From the NCBI GenBank assembly GCA_023614405.1, contig CM042684.1, positions 203,304,941-203,368,940 of the forward strand: DNA of 64,000 nucleotides, in the 5' to 3' direction. Under the pieces are notes generated by a model that searched no databases, was not told where the DNA came from, and saw nothing but the letters and a program-made list of their open reading frames with translations. Below are positions 9,974 to 22,300 of this stretch, piece after piece; position 1 is the stretch's first letter, and every line of letters begins with the position of its first letter. This DNA comes from Avena insularis (lineage: Eukaryota; Streptophyta; Magnoliopsida; Poales; Poaceae). The position numbers were made by a program, and so were the translations under genes.

Positions 9974-11280
9974 TGGCTCGACTCACCGTGCCTATCCGTA
10001 TATGGAAGTGGAATATGGTGGTGTTAGCCTTCTACCTCACATTGGGGATTACACCAAACTAGAAACCACAAGTGAGAGCTATAAGCGTGCAAAGTGTAAT
10101 TGCAAAGAAAACTCACACTAAAGCAAGAACTAACTCTCAAAAGCTTGTTGGTGGTAGGTTAGGATTGTGGAATGCCAAAGAACCAACCAAAAGAAATGGG
10201 GTAGTCAAATGTGGGTAAAATCCAACAAAACTCAAGTCAAAGGCGAAGGTCAACACTCAAAGGGGGTGACGGGAACCTACGACTATATACACACAAGTGG
10301 AGATTGTTGGGATTGACACGACTATGAAAATGAGAAAACAAAATGTCCTAACGAAGACTAAGCTCGTTGTCATGCCAATGCAAGGAGAGACCGTGGCTCG
10401 TTTGTAAAGAGGAAAAATGAGCAACGGATTTGTGCACTTGCCTTGGGCGCTCTTCTTTCTCTCTTGCTTACAAGCTTTGAGACCCTCTTTTGCAAGGGAA
10501 GACTATTTTCCTTTTTCTTTTGCTTTGTATCTTTTTCTTTTTTTGCTCTCCCTTGATTCTACCTAGTCACACTTGATATTGCTCTTGCACTCTCACTATC
10601 CAAGGACAAATGCACAATGCTCAAGCAAACACAAGATGATCCACTCTCATGGGATAGGTACACACAAAGGAAGATAGGTGTTAACAAGGTGACACAAGTT
10701 ATACCTTCGTTGGTGATGATGAACTTGGCGTCAGTGGTGCGGGATGATGTTCGTGGGCCACGGTGTCGATGAGCGTGGGTGTTGTCGATGCGGAAGCTTG
10801 TTGTTAGTTGACGACACGCACACGGGCACAAACAAACAAGAGGAAATTAGCCAATGCAAGATTAGAGGCAAAACTGTCAAAATCAGGCGTTAGGGCCAGA
10901 GACTCCGGGGTTTCAGGCCGGAAACTCTGGTTCAGGCCAGAGACTCCGGTGTAGTCCGGAGACTCCGGTGTGCAGGCCGGAGACTCCGGTGTGCAGGCCG
11001 GAGACTCCGGTCAGGAGTCTGATCACGAACTGCTCGTATTCTTCAACGGAAATCCACGCCTTCTGTCCTCAAATCCGCAAAAAATTGGCCACATTGGGCC
11101 GGGAAAACGCAGGATAAAGCTGGACCAACTCCTAAGACAAGGTTTGGTCGGATCAAAACCACAAATAACACTCCAAATCAAGAGATCGATCCAAAGGCAA
11201 AATTGGGTTGTTTTTTGGGGATTTTCGAATTTTTGGTGGATAAAAGAAAAAAATTTGTGGGGGAATTCGGGAGCAACGAA
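9974..11280 (-). other. Untranslated leader of B1
   Basis: The region between primer site and gag start has no coding potential that I can support. It holds the palindrome array at 10880-11016 and a T-rich stretch with ttcctttttcttttgctttg (about 10505-10550, purine-rich on the element strand). B2 has the same layout at 52543-53793. Confidence 0.75.
10880..11016 (-). repeat. Array of CCGGAGACTCCGG palindromes in the B1 leader
   Basis: Six units in about 135 bp fit GGCCGGAGACTCCGGT: three near-perfect copies in a row (10953-11012) and three with single changes (CCAGAGACTCCGG twice, CCGGAAACTCTGG). Each is a 13-bp palindrome around a central A. The B-type LTRs (11870-12080, 44425-44625, 49525-49745) carry the same units upstream of the TATA box. 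Confidence 0.85.
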
Positions 11281-11293
11281 GCTCTTGATACCA
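11281..11293 (-). promoter_or_regulatory. Primer binding site of B1
   Basis: On the minus strand TGGTATCAAGAGC starts 3 bases after the LTR. It matches the initiator-methionine tRNA primer site common in plant gypsy elements (TGGTATCAGAGC) apart from one extra A. B2 has the identical sequence at 52530-52542. Confidence 0.8.
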
Positions 11294-11296
11294 ATA

Positions 11297-12339
11297 TGTT
11301 GAGGGAAAACCTCTAGGATGGCCTGATCTTTCACGAATCCCACTCAAATCGAGGATGGAGTGCAGGGGAAGGAGGGAAGGATGAACACGATGAACCCACG
11401 CACGAAGAACGCGATGAACACACACACGCAAAACCACGATACACACCAATAGCTCATGCCAGCGGTGACCGGTCTGGTGCAATCCCTAGGATCAGCGTCG
11501 GGCGGAGGACTCTCTCTCGAACCGGGATAGCGAGATGGGAGACTCGGTGAGATCTTGACATCTTGGAAAAGGGACACCGATGCCCAGGCCTTGTACAACG
11601 CGGAGGCACGATGCAAACTCCAACGAGGTTTGGGATATTTGGTGCTCCTTTGTCAAAGGAGCATGAGGCAAGAACTAGATAGATCCACAAGGGGTTTCCA
11701 CTAATTCCAAATATCATGCCTAGGGTTTAAAAAGGAGGTGGGGGACTATATATAGGCCAGCCACTTAAACAGGGGTACTTTAGGAATAAAAGACAAGTTC
11801 TGGACGGACTAAGGAGTACATGGGCAACATGCCCCAAAGGCCTTTTCATGCCTGGCGACGGTCGGACCAGAGACTCTGGTGTGGTGGACCGGAGACTGCT
11901 GTCTAGGCCGGAGATTCCGGTCAGTCTCCAGACCAGCCTCCGGAGGGGCCTTCAGATTGTCCTAGGGCCCGGTGCAGGGGTCAGACCGGAGAGTGGGCCG
12001 GAGTCTCCGGGGTCTTCAGGCTAGAGACTTTGGTGGACCGGAGACTCTGGTGTGCGCATACTAGAGACTCCGGTCTAAGCAGCTCCAGCGGCTTCTGCTT
12101 CATGCTCTGCTCCTTGTTCTCCATCCTTGGGTGCTTGGGGATGTGTCGAGGCTTCGTACCTGATGATGCATAGAGTAGTTGCATGAAGTAGCACACCATC
12201 CAAGGAGGTATCAAATTGGCACGAGGAGAGGAGCGAGTTCACCTTAGCTTGTAGGAGTTTGACTCTGGCACGAGTCATGGGTCCACTTGGGGGACCTGTT
12301 GGTGTATATGTAGGAGCGTCCGTAGGATGGGCTGCATCA
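11297..12339 (-). repeat. 5' LTR of B1
   Basis: A complete 1043-bp LTR reads TGATGCAGCCCATCC ... CCCTCAACA on the minus strand. It contains the LTR Pol-tail segment (about 12280-12080), the palindrome array (about 11865-12080; for example ACCAGAGACTCTGGT at 11876-11890), a TATATATAG box near 11750 and the conserved GATC motif near 11325. The outer neighbour is CTTCC at 12340-12344. Confidence 0.95.
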
Positions 12340-13147
12340 CTTCCTATTTAAACAAAACAAGCTTTGCATTCCGAAGTCATCCCTCCAACTCTTGCTTCTC
12401 CAAGAATCTCATGGTGGAGGCCTTATGGGTCACTTTGGCCATGACAAGTCATTGGACATTCTCTCCACTCACTAATTTTGGCCCAATATGAAGCGCGACG
12501 TTGAGCACTACGTTCAACGATGTACGACATGTGTTCAAGCTAAGTCGCAAGCTAATCCCTATGGTCTTTATATGCCATTGCCTATTCCTCATACACCTTG
12601 GTCCGACATTAGCATGGATTTGGTATTAGGATTGCCTAGATCTAAGCATGGTCATGACTCTATATTTGTTATCGTGGATCGCTTTTCCAAAATGGCACAC
12701 TTCATACCGTGCCATAAGACCGACGATGCTTCACATGTTGCAAATTTGTTTTTCAGGGAAATCGTCCGTCTTCACGGTGTGCCACGAACAATCGTCTCTG
12801 ACCGCGACGTCAAATTCATGAGCTACTTATGGAAGACCCTCATGGCCAAGCTCAGCGTCAAGATCCTCTTTTCATCCGCGTCGCATCCTCAAACCGATGG
12901 ATAAACTGAGGTTGTCAACCGAAGCCTCAGAACTCTTCTACGTGTGTTGATCAAGAAAAACTTGAAGGATTGGGAGGAATGCATTCCACACGCCGTGTTC
13001 ACCTACAACAGAGCCAAGCACTCAACAACCAAGATGAGTCCATTCATGATCGTCTATGGTTTCGAGCCCCTCACCACGCTCGACATCCTACCACTACCTC
13101 TCCATGAGCGCACCAACATGGACGTCGAGAAGCGTGCACAAGCTATG
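12340..13147 (+). pseudogene. Integrase fragment of B0
   Basis: The frame 12488-12904 encodes the zinc-binding tail ([10 protein letters not shown]) and a well-preserved DDE core: [32 protein letters not shown] and [15 protein letters not shown]. It then stops at TAA 12901-12903 within DGQTE. A second open piece (12944-13147) continues the core ([18 protein letters not shown]) up to the inversion breakpoint. Confidence 0.9.
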
Positions 13148-13578
13148 AACCACAACTACATTATCTTTGCCCTTCTTATACTTGACAATGTATGGAAAAG
13201 ATTCCATGAACTCAACCCACTTAGCATGTCTCTTGCTCAAGTTAGCTTGTCCTTTGAGATATTTTAACGACTCATGGTCGAAATGTATGATAAATTCCTT
13301 TGGCCATAGGTAATGTTGCCAAACTTGAAGAACACGAACTAAGGCAAAAAGCTCTTTGTCATAAATTGGATAATTAAGGCGAGCACCATCAAGTTTCTCC
13401 CTATGGTAGGCTATAGGACGTCCATTTTGCATAAGGACTCCTCCAATGCCAATACCAATAGCATCACACTCTATCTCAAAAGTTTTTGTGAAATCCGGTA
13501 ACACAAGGAGAGGTGCTTTGGTGAGCCTTTTTAAGTTCATCAAAAGCTTTTTGTTGTGCTTTGCCCCACACGAAGGTG
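13148..13578 (-). pseudogene. RNase H fragment of B0, inverted
   Basis: On the minus strand it encodes [20 protein letters not shown], the catalytic [14 protein letters not shown] block, [16 protein letters not shown], the [12 protein letters not shown] segment and [11 protein letters not shown]. It is closely similar to B1 at 5960-6390. The left edge is the fold-back point and the right edge is a switch to the C leader. Confidence 0.9.
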
Positions 13579-13833
13579 AACACAGTTGAACTGTTCTGGC
13601 AAAAATCTGTTTATTGCTCTTTTGTATCTAGATGTTGATGCAAATATTTTTAAACTATTTTGTAGTTATATGCTGTTAAGATAAACTCCTGGAACTGTGC
13701 TTGTTGTGTGTTTTCTTGCGTGATACCTGTTTGCCATTGTCTGTAAGCATATGGTTATTGCATGAGCATTATACATGGGTAGAGATTATTTCCTTAGTTG
13801 CTTCTTTCTAATCTTACTTGTGCTGAACCACAG
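13579..13833 (+). other. Leader remnant of C
   Basis: AT-rich untranslated sequence precedes the gag ATG at 13834. No primer site or 5' LTR is present. The left boundary is the switch from B RNase H after cgaaggtga. Confidence 0.65.
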
Positions 13834-14462
13834 ATGGCTCCTCGCCGAGTACCTGGTGAGATAGCTCAGCTCATGGCACAGTTGACCCAAGTGATGACAC
13901 TGTTCATGGCAAATCAGAACAACAATAACAAGAACAACGGGAACAATCAGCCACAGGGAGATGCTCTCACTAGGTTCCCGAGGCTGAGGTCAGCTAAGTT
14001 CTCCTCTGCACCTGAGCCCATGGTTTCTCTCGACTGGCTCCATTCTATGAACAAGGACTTGGTGACCGTTGGTTGCACTAATGCTGAAAAGGTGAGGTTT
14101 GCTGCTCACTTGCTGGAAGGATCAGCTGCTTCCTGGTGGGATGCTTTCCAAATCACCCACCCGCTGGACACAGTTACTTGGGCCATGTTTGAGGAAGGGT
14201 TCAGGACGAACCACGTCTCTGCCGGGACCATGTGAGCCTGAAGAGGAAGGAATTCCGCAACCTGCGCCAAACCAACCACACTGTGGCAGACTACATAGAG
14301 GAATTCAACAACTTGTCCTGCTATGCCCCTGAGGATTTGGACACTGATTCCATGAGGAGGGAGAGGTTCCTGGATGGTCTCAGTGATGAGCTTTCACTTC
14401 AGCTGTCTGTGGTTTATTGCCCAACATTTTAGGAACTGATGGACAAGGCTAGGATCTTGGAG
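13834..14462 (+). pseudogene. Gag of C
   Basis: The chosen start is the ATG of MAPRRVPGEIAQL. An Asn-rich stretch follows, then the gag domain: FPRLRSAKFSSAPEPMVSLD, AHLLEGSAASWWDAF and TWAMFEEGFR. An extra TG after ACCATG at 14229-14234 shifts the frame; the domain continues from 14232 with SLKRKEFRNLRQ and TVADYIEEFNNLSCYAPEDL. TAG codons occur at 14430 and just before 14478. The product would be the particle coat; the copy is broken. Confidence 0.85.
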
Positions 14463-14477
14463 GGGAAATAGTAGCAG

Positions 14478-16040
14478 GTGGAGAGACGCAAGAGGAATAA
14501 CAGCCATCACTCCTCAGGATCGCACCATCGTGCTCGCACCTCTTATGATGGACATTCTGGATATTCTAGGCATGGCGGAGATGACCGCTTCCACCGTGGA
14601 AGTAATGGACATCGCCACAATGGTCACAGGAGCAACAATCACCACCGTGGAGGAAATGACCGCCACCATAATGGTCACAGGAGCCACCACAACAACTCTG
14701 GGAGGAACAATGGACATGACTATGTGAGCAAGAAGGAACTCAGCAATGTGGAGTGTTACAAGTGCAAGAAGCTGGGCCATTATGCTAGTACCTGCCCGGA
14801 AAAGAACATAGGAGTAGGACCCAAGCTTGGACCCAACCAGAAGGCGAATGTGAACCATGTGGATGTGGAGGAAGTCCGTGATGAGCCGGATCTCGTGATT
14901 GGTAAGTTTCCAATTGTTTCCCATATTGCACTTGTACTATTTGATACTGGTGCATCGCATTCATTCATATCAAGGGCATTTGTGGATAGACATAAGTTAG
15001 CCACTGAGTCACTAAAAGGGACTATTAGAGTGAGCTCACTAGGAGGAGAGATGTTAGCTAGTAAGGGATGTCGTGATCTTACCCTAGGGATTGGAGCACA
15101 CAACTTCCTAGCATATTTGGTAGTCTTGGAGTCACAAGGACTAGATGTAATACTAGGCATGGAATGGTTGTCCGAGCATGATGGCCAGATAGATTGTGGA
15201 CAACGTGCCATCTCTCTCATGACACCACAAGACATAAAGATTAAGTTCAAGTCAGCAGCACGTCTTAGGGGTGCTAAGACAAACTCTCTTAAGGGGGTTA
15301 GCATGGACACCGTACCCGTAGTGAGAGAATACCCCGATGTGTTTCCGGAAGAATTACCAGGGATGCCACCGGACCATGATGTGGAGTTTCTCATTGACTT
15401 AATGCCGGGGAATGGACCAATAGCCAAGAGACCATACAAGATGGATGTGGATGAGCTGAAGGAGTTGAAGAAGCAACTTAGAGAACAATTGGACAAGGGA
15501 TTCATTCAGCCAAGTTCTTCATCTTGGGGTGCACCTGTTCTATTTGTGGAGAAGAAGGACAGTAGTAAGAGACTGGTGGTAGACTATCGATCGCTTAATG
15601 GGGTTACCATCAAGAATAAATATCCTCTGCCCAATATAAATGACTTGTTTGATCAGTTGAAGGGAGCAAAGGTATTTTCCAAGTTTGATCTAAGATCAGG
15701 ATATTTCCAATTAAAGATCCGTGAGCAGGACATACCAAAGACCGCCTTCACCACTAGGTATGGTTTGTATGAGTATACAGTTATGTCTTTTGGACTAACA
15801 AATGCTCCAGCATATTTTATGACCATGATGAACAAGGTATTCATGGAGTACTTGGATAAATTCGTCATGGTGTTCATCGATGATATATTGATTTATTCTA
15901 AGGATGACAATGAGCATGAGAAGCATTTGCGCCTAATTATGGAGAAGTTGAGAGAGCATAAGCTATATGCTAAGTTCAGCAAGTGCGAGTTTTGGTTGAA
16001 CACTGTTGGTTTTCTCGGACACATAGTGTCAGGTGAATGA
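14478..16040 (+). pseudogene. Nucleocapsid, protease and RT of C
   Basis: Visible order over 520 open codons: a basic His/Asn/Gly-rich repeat region, the CCHC knuckle [14 protein letters not shown] (about 14757-14798), aspartic protease with active site [12 protein letters not shown] (about 14938-14975) and [13 protein letters not shown], then RT. RT shows [58 protein letters not shown] and the catalytic FIDDILIYS. The last part reads [16 protein letters not shown] before TGA 16038. It is the same frame as all later C pieces down to 17867. Confidence 0.93.
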
Positions 16041-17099
16041 GTTGTAGTTGATCCCAACAAGGTATTGTCAGTTACTGAATTGGAGTCTCCCAAAAGTGTG
16101 GGAGATATTCGGAGTTTCTTGGGGCTTGCTGGATACTACAGGAGGTTCATAGAAAATTTCTCCAAGGTTGCGAAGCCAATGACTGAGTTATTGAAGAAGG
16201 AGAAAAGGTTTGAGTGGACATAAGAGTGCGAAGCTAGTTTCCAGGAACTGAAGCAACACTTGGTGACCGCACCTATCTTGTGTTTGCCTGATATTCAGAA
16301 GGATTTCCAAGTGTACTGCGATGCATCTCGTCAAGGACTTGGAAGTGTGTTGATGCAAGATGGGAGAGTGGTATCCTACGCCTCACGCCAACTTAAACAC
16401 CATGAGCATAATTACCCCACACATGACTTGGAACTAGCGTCGGTTGTGCATGCGCTCAAGGTATGGAGGAACTATTTGATGGGTAAGCATTGTGATGTAT
16501 TCACGGACCACAAAATCTTGAAATACATATTCACACAAAAGGAATTGAATATGAGGCAAAGGATATGGTTGGAGCTCATAAAGGATTATGACATGAGCCT
16601 GCAATATCATCCCGAGAAGGCTAATGTTGTAGCAGGTGCGCTAAGCCGCAAAGTGTATGCTAATGGTTTGATCGTGGGAGAGTTACCCAAGGATTTGTGT
16701 GAACAATTCAAGGATTTGAGGTTGGAGGTAGTATCCGAGGGGTATTTGGTAACACTAGAAGTCAAACCAACGCTTCTGGACATGATCATGGAGACTCAAA
16801 AGAAGGATAGCGACATGGAAGGAATAAGAGCAAACATACCTGAGGGTAAAGCAAAGGGATTTCGCGAAGATGAGCAAGGAGATCTATGGTATGGAGATCG
16901 TCTGTGCGTGCCCAACGATCAAGAAATTAGGAAGTTGATTCTCCAGGAAGCCCATGACTCGCCATACTCCATACATCCTGGTAACATGAAGATGTACATG
17001 GATTTGAAGGAAAGGTTTTGGTGGGTTAATATGAAGGGAGATATCACAGAGTATATCGCTTTATGCGATGTCTGCAGTAGAGTGAAGGCTGAGCATTAG
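16041..17099 (+). pseudogene. RNase H and integrase zinc region of C
   Basis: After the TGA at 16038 and TAA at 16221, 279 codons (16260-17099) are open. They contain RNase H (FQVYCDASRQGLGSVLMQDG, FTDHKILKYIFTQKELN, NVVAGALSRK) and the integrase zinc region (AHDSPYSIHPGNMKM, YIALCDVCSRVKAEH). The usual ADALSRK is AGALSRK. A CAG to TAG change ends the block at 17097. Confidence 0.92.
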
Positions 17100-17867
17100 A
17101 AGCCAGCGGTATTGCTACAACCATTGCTAGTACCTGATTGGAAGTGGGATAGAGTTGGAATGGATTTTATCACAGGACTGCCCAGGACGAGGTCAGGATA
17201 TGACTCTATTTGGGTAGTGGTTGATCATTTGACCAAAGTAGCTCACTTTATACCCGTGAAGACCACCTATACTAGCGCTAGATTGGCCAAGATCTACATG
17301 GAAAAAATTGTGTGTCTACATGGAGTTCCCAAGAGTATTGTTTCAGATAGAGGCACCCAATTTACCTCTCACTTTTGGTGCCAACTGCATGAGTCATTGG
17401 GAACGAGATTGGAGTTCAGTACAGCTTTCCACCCTTAAACGGATGGAAAGACAGAGAGGGTGAATCAGATTTTAGAGGATATGTTGAGAGCCTGTGCTCT
17501 AGCTCATGGCTCTAGCTGGGATGAGAATTTTCCTTATGCTGAGTTTTCCTACAACAACAGCTACCAGACTAGCATCAAGACGTCACCGTTCGATGTGCTA
17601 TACGGTAAGATATGAAGGATACCATTATTATGGGATGGTGTAGGTGAGCGTTAGTTGTTTGGACCTGATTTGATCAAGGATGCTGAGGAGAAGGTCAGTT
17701 TGATTCGAGATAGGCTGAAGGTAGCACAATCAAGGAAGAAGAGCTATGCTGATGCTAAACGCAAGGAAGTGGTGTATGAGATTGGAGATCGAGCCTACCT
17801 CAGAGTTTCGCCTCTGTGTGGAATTAAGCGATTTGGAATTATGGGCAAGATGGCACCTCATTTATAG
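17100..17867 (+). pseudogene. Integrase core and C-terminus of C
   Basis: The first block (17112-17438) shows WDRVGMDFITGLPRTRSGYD, DHLTKVAHFIPVKTTY and IVSDRGTQFTSHFW, which supply the two catalytic Asp residues. It ends at TAA 17436, where HPQTDG is expected (CAA to TAA). The catalytic Glu lies just after it, in KTERVNQ. Further stops lie near 17613 and 17653. The last block (17655-17867) is the post-core segment (GPDLIKDAEEKVSLIRDRL, SRKKSYADAKRK). Confidence 0.9.
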
Positions 17868-18241
17868 GGCCCTACATAGCACGCAAATGAGAGGTTGCGT
17901 ATCAGTTAGAGATGCCAGAGGCTCTATCCACTATTCACGACGTGTTCCATGTGTCCCAGCTGAAGAAGTGCCATCCGGAGATGGTTGATACACCATTGAG
18001 AGACACTGTGTCACTAGAAGAGGTTCAGCTGGAGAATGACTTGACTTGTGAGGAGAAGCCGGTCAAGATCTTGGAAACATCGGAGAGGTTTACACGCAGC
18101 AAGACAATCAGGTTTTGCAAGGTGCAATGGAGCCATCACACCGAAGAGGAAGCCACTTGGGAGCGAGAAGATGACCTCCGAGAGGACCATCCACACCTAT
18201 TTGCTAGCCACGGCAAATCTCGAGGACGAGATTCATCTTAA
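17868..18241 (+). pseudogene. Chromodomain at the C-terminus of C Pol
   Basis: After a frameshift near 17870, residues from 17912 read HDVFHVSQLKKCHPEM, then PVKILETSERFTRSKTIRF, KVQWSHHTEEEATWEREDDL and REDHPHLF. The spacing of aromatic residues and the KVQW...EATWE pattern are those of a chromodomain in Tekay-type chromoviruses, which is thought to steer integration to marked chromatin. TAA at 18239 ends the frame just before the polypurine tract. Confidence 0.88.
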
Positions 18242-18250
18242 GGGGATTAG
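18240..18250 (+). promoter_or_regulatory. Polypurine tract of C
   Basis: AAGGGGATTAG lies between the Pol stop and the LTR start. It is the usual position of the plus-strand primer in this lineage; the tract is mutated. Confidence 0.6.
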
Positions 18251-18252
18251 TC

Positions 18253-19318
18253 TTTTCACATCCCAATTATTAGAATTGGTACTGCATGTCATACATGTCA
18301 TTGCATCATGTTCATCTTTGCAAAAATTTAGTTTTCAAAGCTTTTTGCTAAAACACCACACCAGTGCATGTTCATCGCTTATAGGTGACTAGTAGGGTTT
18401 TTACCTTGCATCTGCAAGAATGGCACTATATAAACATTCCAGATGCATAGGTGCGTAGAGTTTTCCAATACAAACCTGTGGAAATTTGTTTCACTCGGTT
18501 TGGAGTATTAGATCAAAAGTTATGGCCAAAGTTCAGAAGTTGCAGAAAATTTCAGACAGAAATTTAGACAGATTCAGATTTTCAGGTCCAGTTACAGTTC
18601 AGAGAAAAAAAAGAAAAAAAACAATCGGCACAGCCCACTGCAGCTGCCGAGCCAGCTCAGCCGCGGCGGCCCGCCCGGGGCCCAGCAGCAGCAGCAACGC
18701 AACACAGCGCTATCCGCCTCGCCCGGTAATGCCGACAGGTGGAGCCCACCCGTCAGCCGCACGACTCGATCGTGCTCGACCCGGAGTCCACCATCGCCGC
18801 TGATTCTCCCGAGAGCCGTCGTTTCCGTTAGGGATTCGCATCCCAGCCCCAACCAAGCACCGCCCCTTAAAGCTTTCGATCTCCTCTTCGAAATCCCCTT
18901 CCAAACCTCCTCTATTCCGCCGCCACGTCGCGGAAATTGCTCGCCCGAGTAGGAGCACCGCCGCCGCCATTGGAGACGCTACGAGCTCTAGCTCGAGTTT
19001 CCGCACCCTATCTCCTGGCTAGCACCACCGCAGTGCCGCACCTCCACTTTTCTGACCCTTGTTCTTCTCATACATCCGTTGGACCGTTGTCGCCGAAGCT
19101 CGCCGGGGTGCGCCACCAGCCGCGCCGCTCCATCCGTGAATCGGCGCCGCTCAAGATCGCCCATGTCTGAGCTGACCCTGCCTCTACACCCGCCACACCC
19201 TGCCGCTCACCGTAGACCACCCCTTCGCTGCCAAGACCCACCGGAGCGCCACCCGCCATCAACGCCGACTCACCGCTGCCACTGCACCTTGCTGAGCAAG
19301 GTGAGCTTCCTCCCAGCC
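18253..19318 (+). repeat. 3' LTR of C, block 1
   Basis: It begins at the degraded start TTTTCACATCCCAATT (the family start is of TGTAACATCCC type). TATATAAA at 18427-18434 is a plausible core promoter. The block turns GC-rich near 18640-19300 and ends with CAGCC (19314-19318), which is one copy of the S1 target duplication. It continues at 23930. No supported coding region. Confidence 0.72.
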
Positions 19319-22300
19319 TGTAACTACCTCGGTGAATTACGCTCCTAGTACAAGCCTGGATGATCAGAAATGGTTGAAATAGTACGGTGGGGCCCAAATG
19401 CCACTCACAGGTAGACCTTTCGGCCGTCCCAACCATTTCCAAACATCGGGACAAGAACGTATGGCGAATCGGCAAAGCGAAGGGATCAACTACATACACA
19501 AATGAGTATGTATGCAAGCCACCATACAATAGTACATCAGAGCCATTCCATCTAAAAAGAAAGGAAATATAGCAACGCCATACGGCAAGATCCAAATATC
19601 CTAGATAGATATAATAGTTTAGGATATCTCCTCATACATCAAACATCAGAGTATCAGGCGGAAGCGGAAGACAAAATCCGAGTACGGATAAGAAGCAAAT
19701 CGGCATAAGATGCCCCATAAATAAGCACATCCCGCCCACAGATCTCACGGATCCCGTTCGGAATCTCTACACCGAATGATCGTTGCCCACATCGTCTGTC
19801 TCTTCCACCCAAGATCCATCTTGCAGTGTACCTGTCCATCTGAACCAATAATTTATCGTAGGAGACCCTAGGGGTACTAAAGAAGTCTTTATGCCTCTAA
19901 AGGGAACACAACCTGGGGTGACGCAATTGCAGCAAAAGATAAACCCTAGCAATTCTATAGATACTCGCTAACCATCCGCCTAACCAGAGATAGACGGATG
20001 TCCGTGAATTAATAACAACAGTTATAACAGTTATAACGGTAATCTTAACAGATCCATCCTCCTCCTCGCTTACCGACGAGGAAGCGGACGAACAACCCCC
20101 CCATCAGTTGGCAGTTTTTATCCATTCCGTGAGTATTGCACTATTTACTAGTCAGGTACCTAGTCTAGTTAAATTAAAAGCGGTACTTTAGTTATTCTTG
20201 TCTATGATCGAGAAACTGTGCTCCAAGTCGTCCATAACCGCGGACACGGCTTTCAGAAATTTTATACCATAGGGTGCACAAATAGCAACACACACTCGAT
20301 ATGCCTCGGAAAAACCAAATCAAAACCCAACGAGGCAGTCACGACAAAGCGATCACAGGATTCAGAAATATTTCAGGGGGCCACCCCATTGAGCTACCCG
20401 CAACGAAGTTAGCTGACTCCGAGACGGACTCAAGGTTTGCGTCAATGGCTGTGAACGACTGGGAACCCGAAAATGTGACTGGGCTTGTTGACACCGCGAA
20501 AACACTCCGCTTTCCTAAACAGTACAGTGTGCTCCTCGCACAATCTTAAATAAAGCAGTAAAGCATGGCATAAGTACAGGATAGTAAATAAAACCTCAAA
20601 CTAGTTGTGGCCCCAAGAAATAAGAATGAATCAAGCTCTGGCTCAGGGGGGTCCATAAGCCTCCCGGATGTGGATAGCGCGAATATTCTTGGAACAGGAA
20701 TCAAGTACTCGGTCTTACGGACACAAGTGAGCCTGAAAAACCAAATAGCGAATATGGCTCACCGATGCCACTTTCATTAGTTATCCCATTACTACTCAGG
20801 TTAAGTTGTATAGGTACCTCGTTATCCATCAGACACTCACATACCCTACACATGCTGTTCTACGACTCGCATGGCTCAAACAACTCCTGTAGTAATGGCT
20901 CATGGGATGGAGGAACAAGCTTCGGTGGGGTTCAAAAGTAAAGGCTATGCAATACTTGGGATTCAATTTAATGCAAGCGCGACTCAATGATGCAAGAATA
21001 AGATAGAGGCAGTCGGTACTATATGTATGCAAGCATGTGGTAGTGCTTGCCTGGCAGCTCAGTTGAAGCAAAGGATGGATCTGGGTAGTGCTCCTGGTTC
21101 TCTTGATATATCCCCTGCTCAGTGTCTATTCGAAGAAGAACCAAACAAACAAGGGCCAACATAAATAAAGTGTGCAATCATATGAATAAATGCGACAAGC
21201 AAACAATCATGCTATGATGAATGATGCACAATTTGCATGGCAATAAGGTAGCATGGCATGGGTGAGGTGTGGAACACAAGAATAAATCATTTTATTGAGT
21301 TTTAGCTCCATTTTAATCTCATATTAGTTGCTGTACTCTTTATATTTATATGATGCATGCTTCAAATCAAACCAAGGAATGCATAAACAGAAAGGTCTCG
21401 TCGATCTAATCATTTTAGACATATCATTTGTTAAATTTGGATTTATAAATCAAAAGTTATTAATTATTTAAGAAAAAGGGGCATTTATTGTAATTTAAAT
21501 AAACTTGGAAATTTAAGTGTTCAAAATATATTTTGGATTGCATATTTGAATTCCTCACATTTTTCTGATTTGAAAACATATCTTATTTGTATTATTTGGA
21601 TTAATATTTGAAAAGTTATTTGAAAACAGAATTATATTTGAATTTGAAATAATTTGAAAAAGGATTTGAAATTAAAATGTAAAAAACTAACTTTTCTCAC
21701 ACAGGCAAACTAGCCGCGCATGAAAGGATAGTGACATGTGGGCTCATCTTGGCTACACGTGGCGGAAAGGTTTTCCTCACATTGGCGTGGCCCCGTGACG
21801 CCGACAGATGGGACGGCTCGCAGCTCACTGATGAAGAACGGTGGGGGCCCACGTGGCGCGAGGGAGTGCGGTTGAGGGTGCTTAACTAGGGGCCTATCCG
21901 CAAAACTTCCGTGAGATGCATGGGGACCGATTGAGCGCGGGTTCTGGACGCAAAAAGCGGGGTGTAGCGTAAAACGACCATGGTCAGTCAGGCTTCTTCC
22001 TCGCAGAGACCGATCGGTGCTTTCGGACGCAGACTTGAGGATCGAACCAGGACCTGCGGGCGCTGGGGGTGGCGAACAGTGCGGTGGGTTGGGCTAGGTG
22101 GCGAGAGAGGTGGTCAGGGGCCTAGCTAAGGTTTCTGCGACCAGGGGACGAGCAGACGACGCACGCCGGCACAGAGGGTGCTCGACGGGCGCCGGCGGCT
22201 GACAACGACGGTGAAAGCGAGGTGTCCAGGGAGGAGGTGGGCTCACCGCGAGTGTGTCGGAGGCGTTGGATCGGTCGGTGTGGGCGACGATCGGTGACGC

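Larger units (their letters stand above)
3684..12339 (-). mobile_element. B1: CRM-like Ty3/gypsy retrotransposon, nearly complete
   Basis: On the minus strand the order is 5' LTR (11297-12339), primer site, leader, gag, protease, RT, RNase H, integrase, polypurine tract and 3' LTR (3684-4647). The 3' LTR lacks its outermost 28 bp or so at the junction with A0, so no TSD can be checked on that side. The base after the 5' LTR begins CTTCC, inside another B integrase (B0), which suggests insertion into a B copy. Frameshifts near 5385, 6455 and 7160 and stops at 8977 and 9334 inactivate it. B2 (51509-60098) is a second full member and was used for comparison. Confidence 0.95.
12340..13578. mobile_element. 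B0: rearranged B-family fragment (fold-back)
   Basis: The first 0.8 kb is B integrase on the plus strand. At about 13148 the sequence switches to B RNase H on the minus strand, which ends at 13578 against the C leader. In an intact B element RNase H precedes integrase on the same strand, so one part has been inverted and the other lost. B1 is inserted just before it; its 5' LTR abuts CTTCC within the integrase zinc-region coding sequence. Confidence 0.85.

Noticed and set aside
14514..15505. Long minus-strand frames opposite C gag-protease
   Set aside because: They lie opposite clear CCHC, protease and RT motifs and have no domain of their own.
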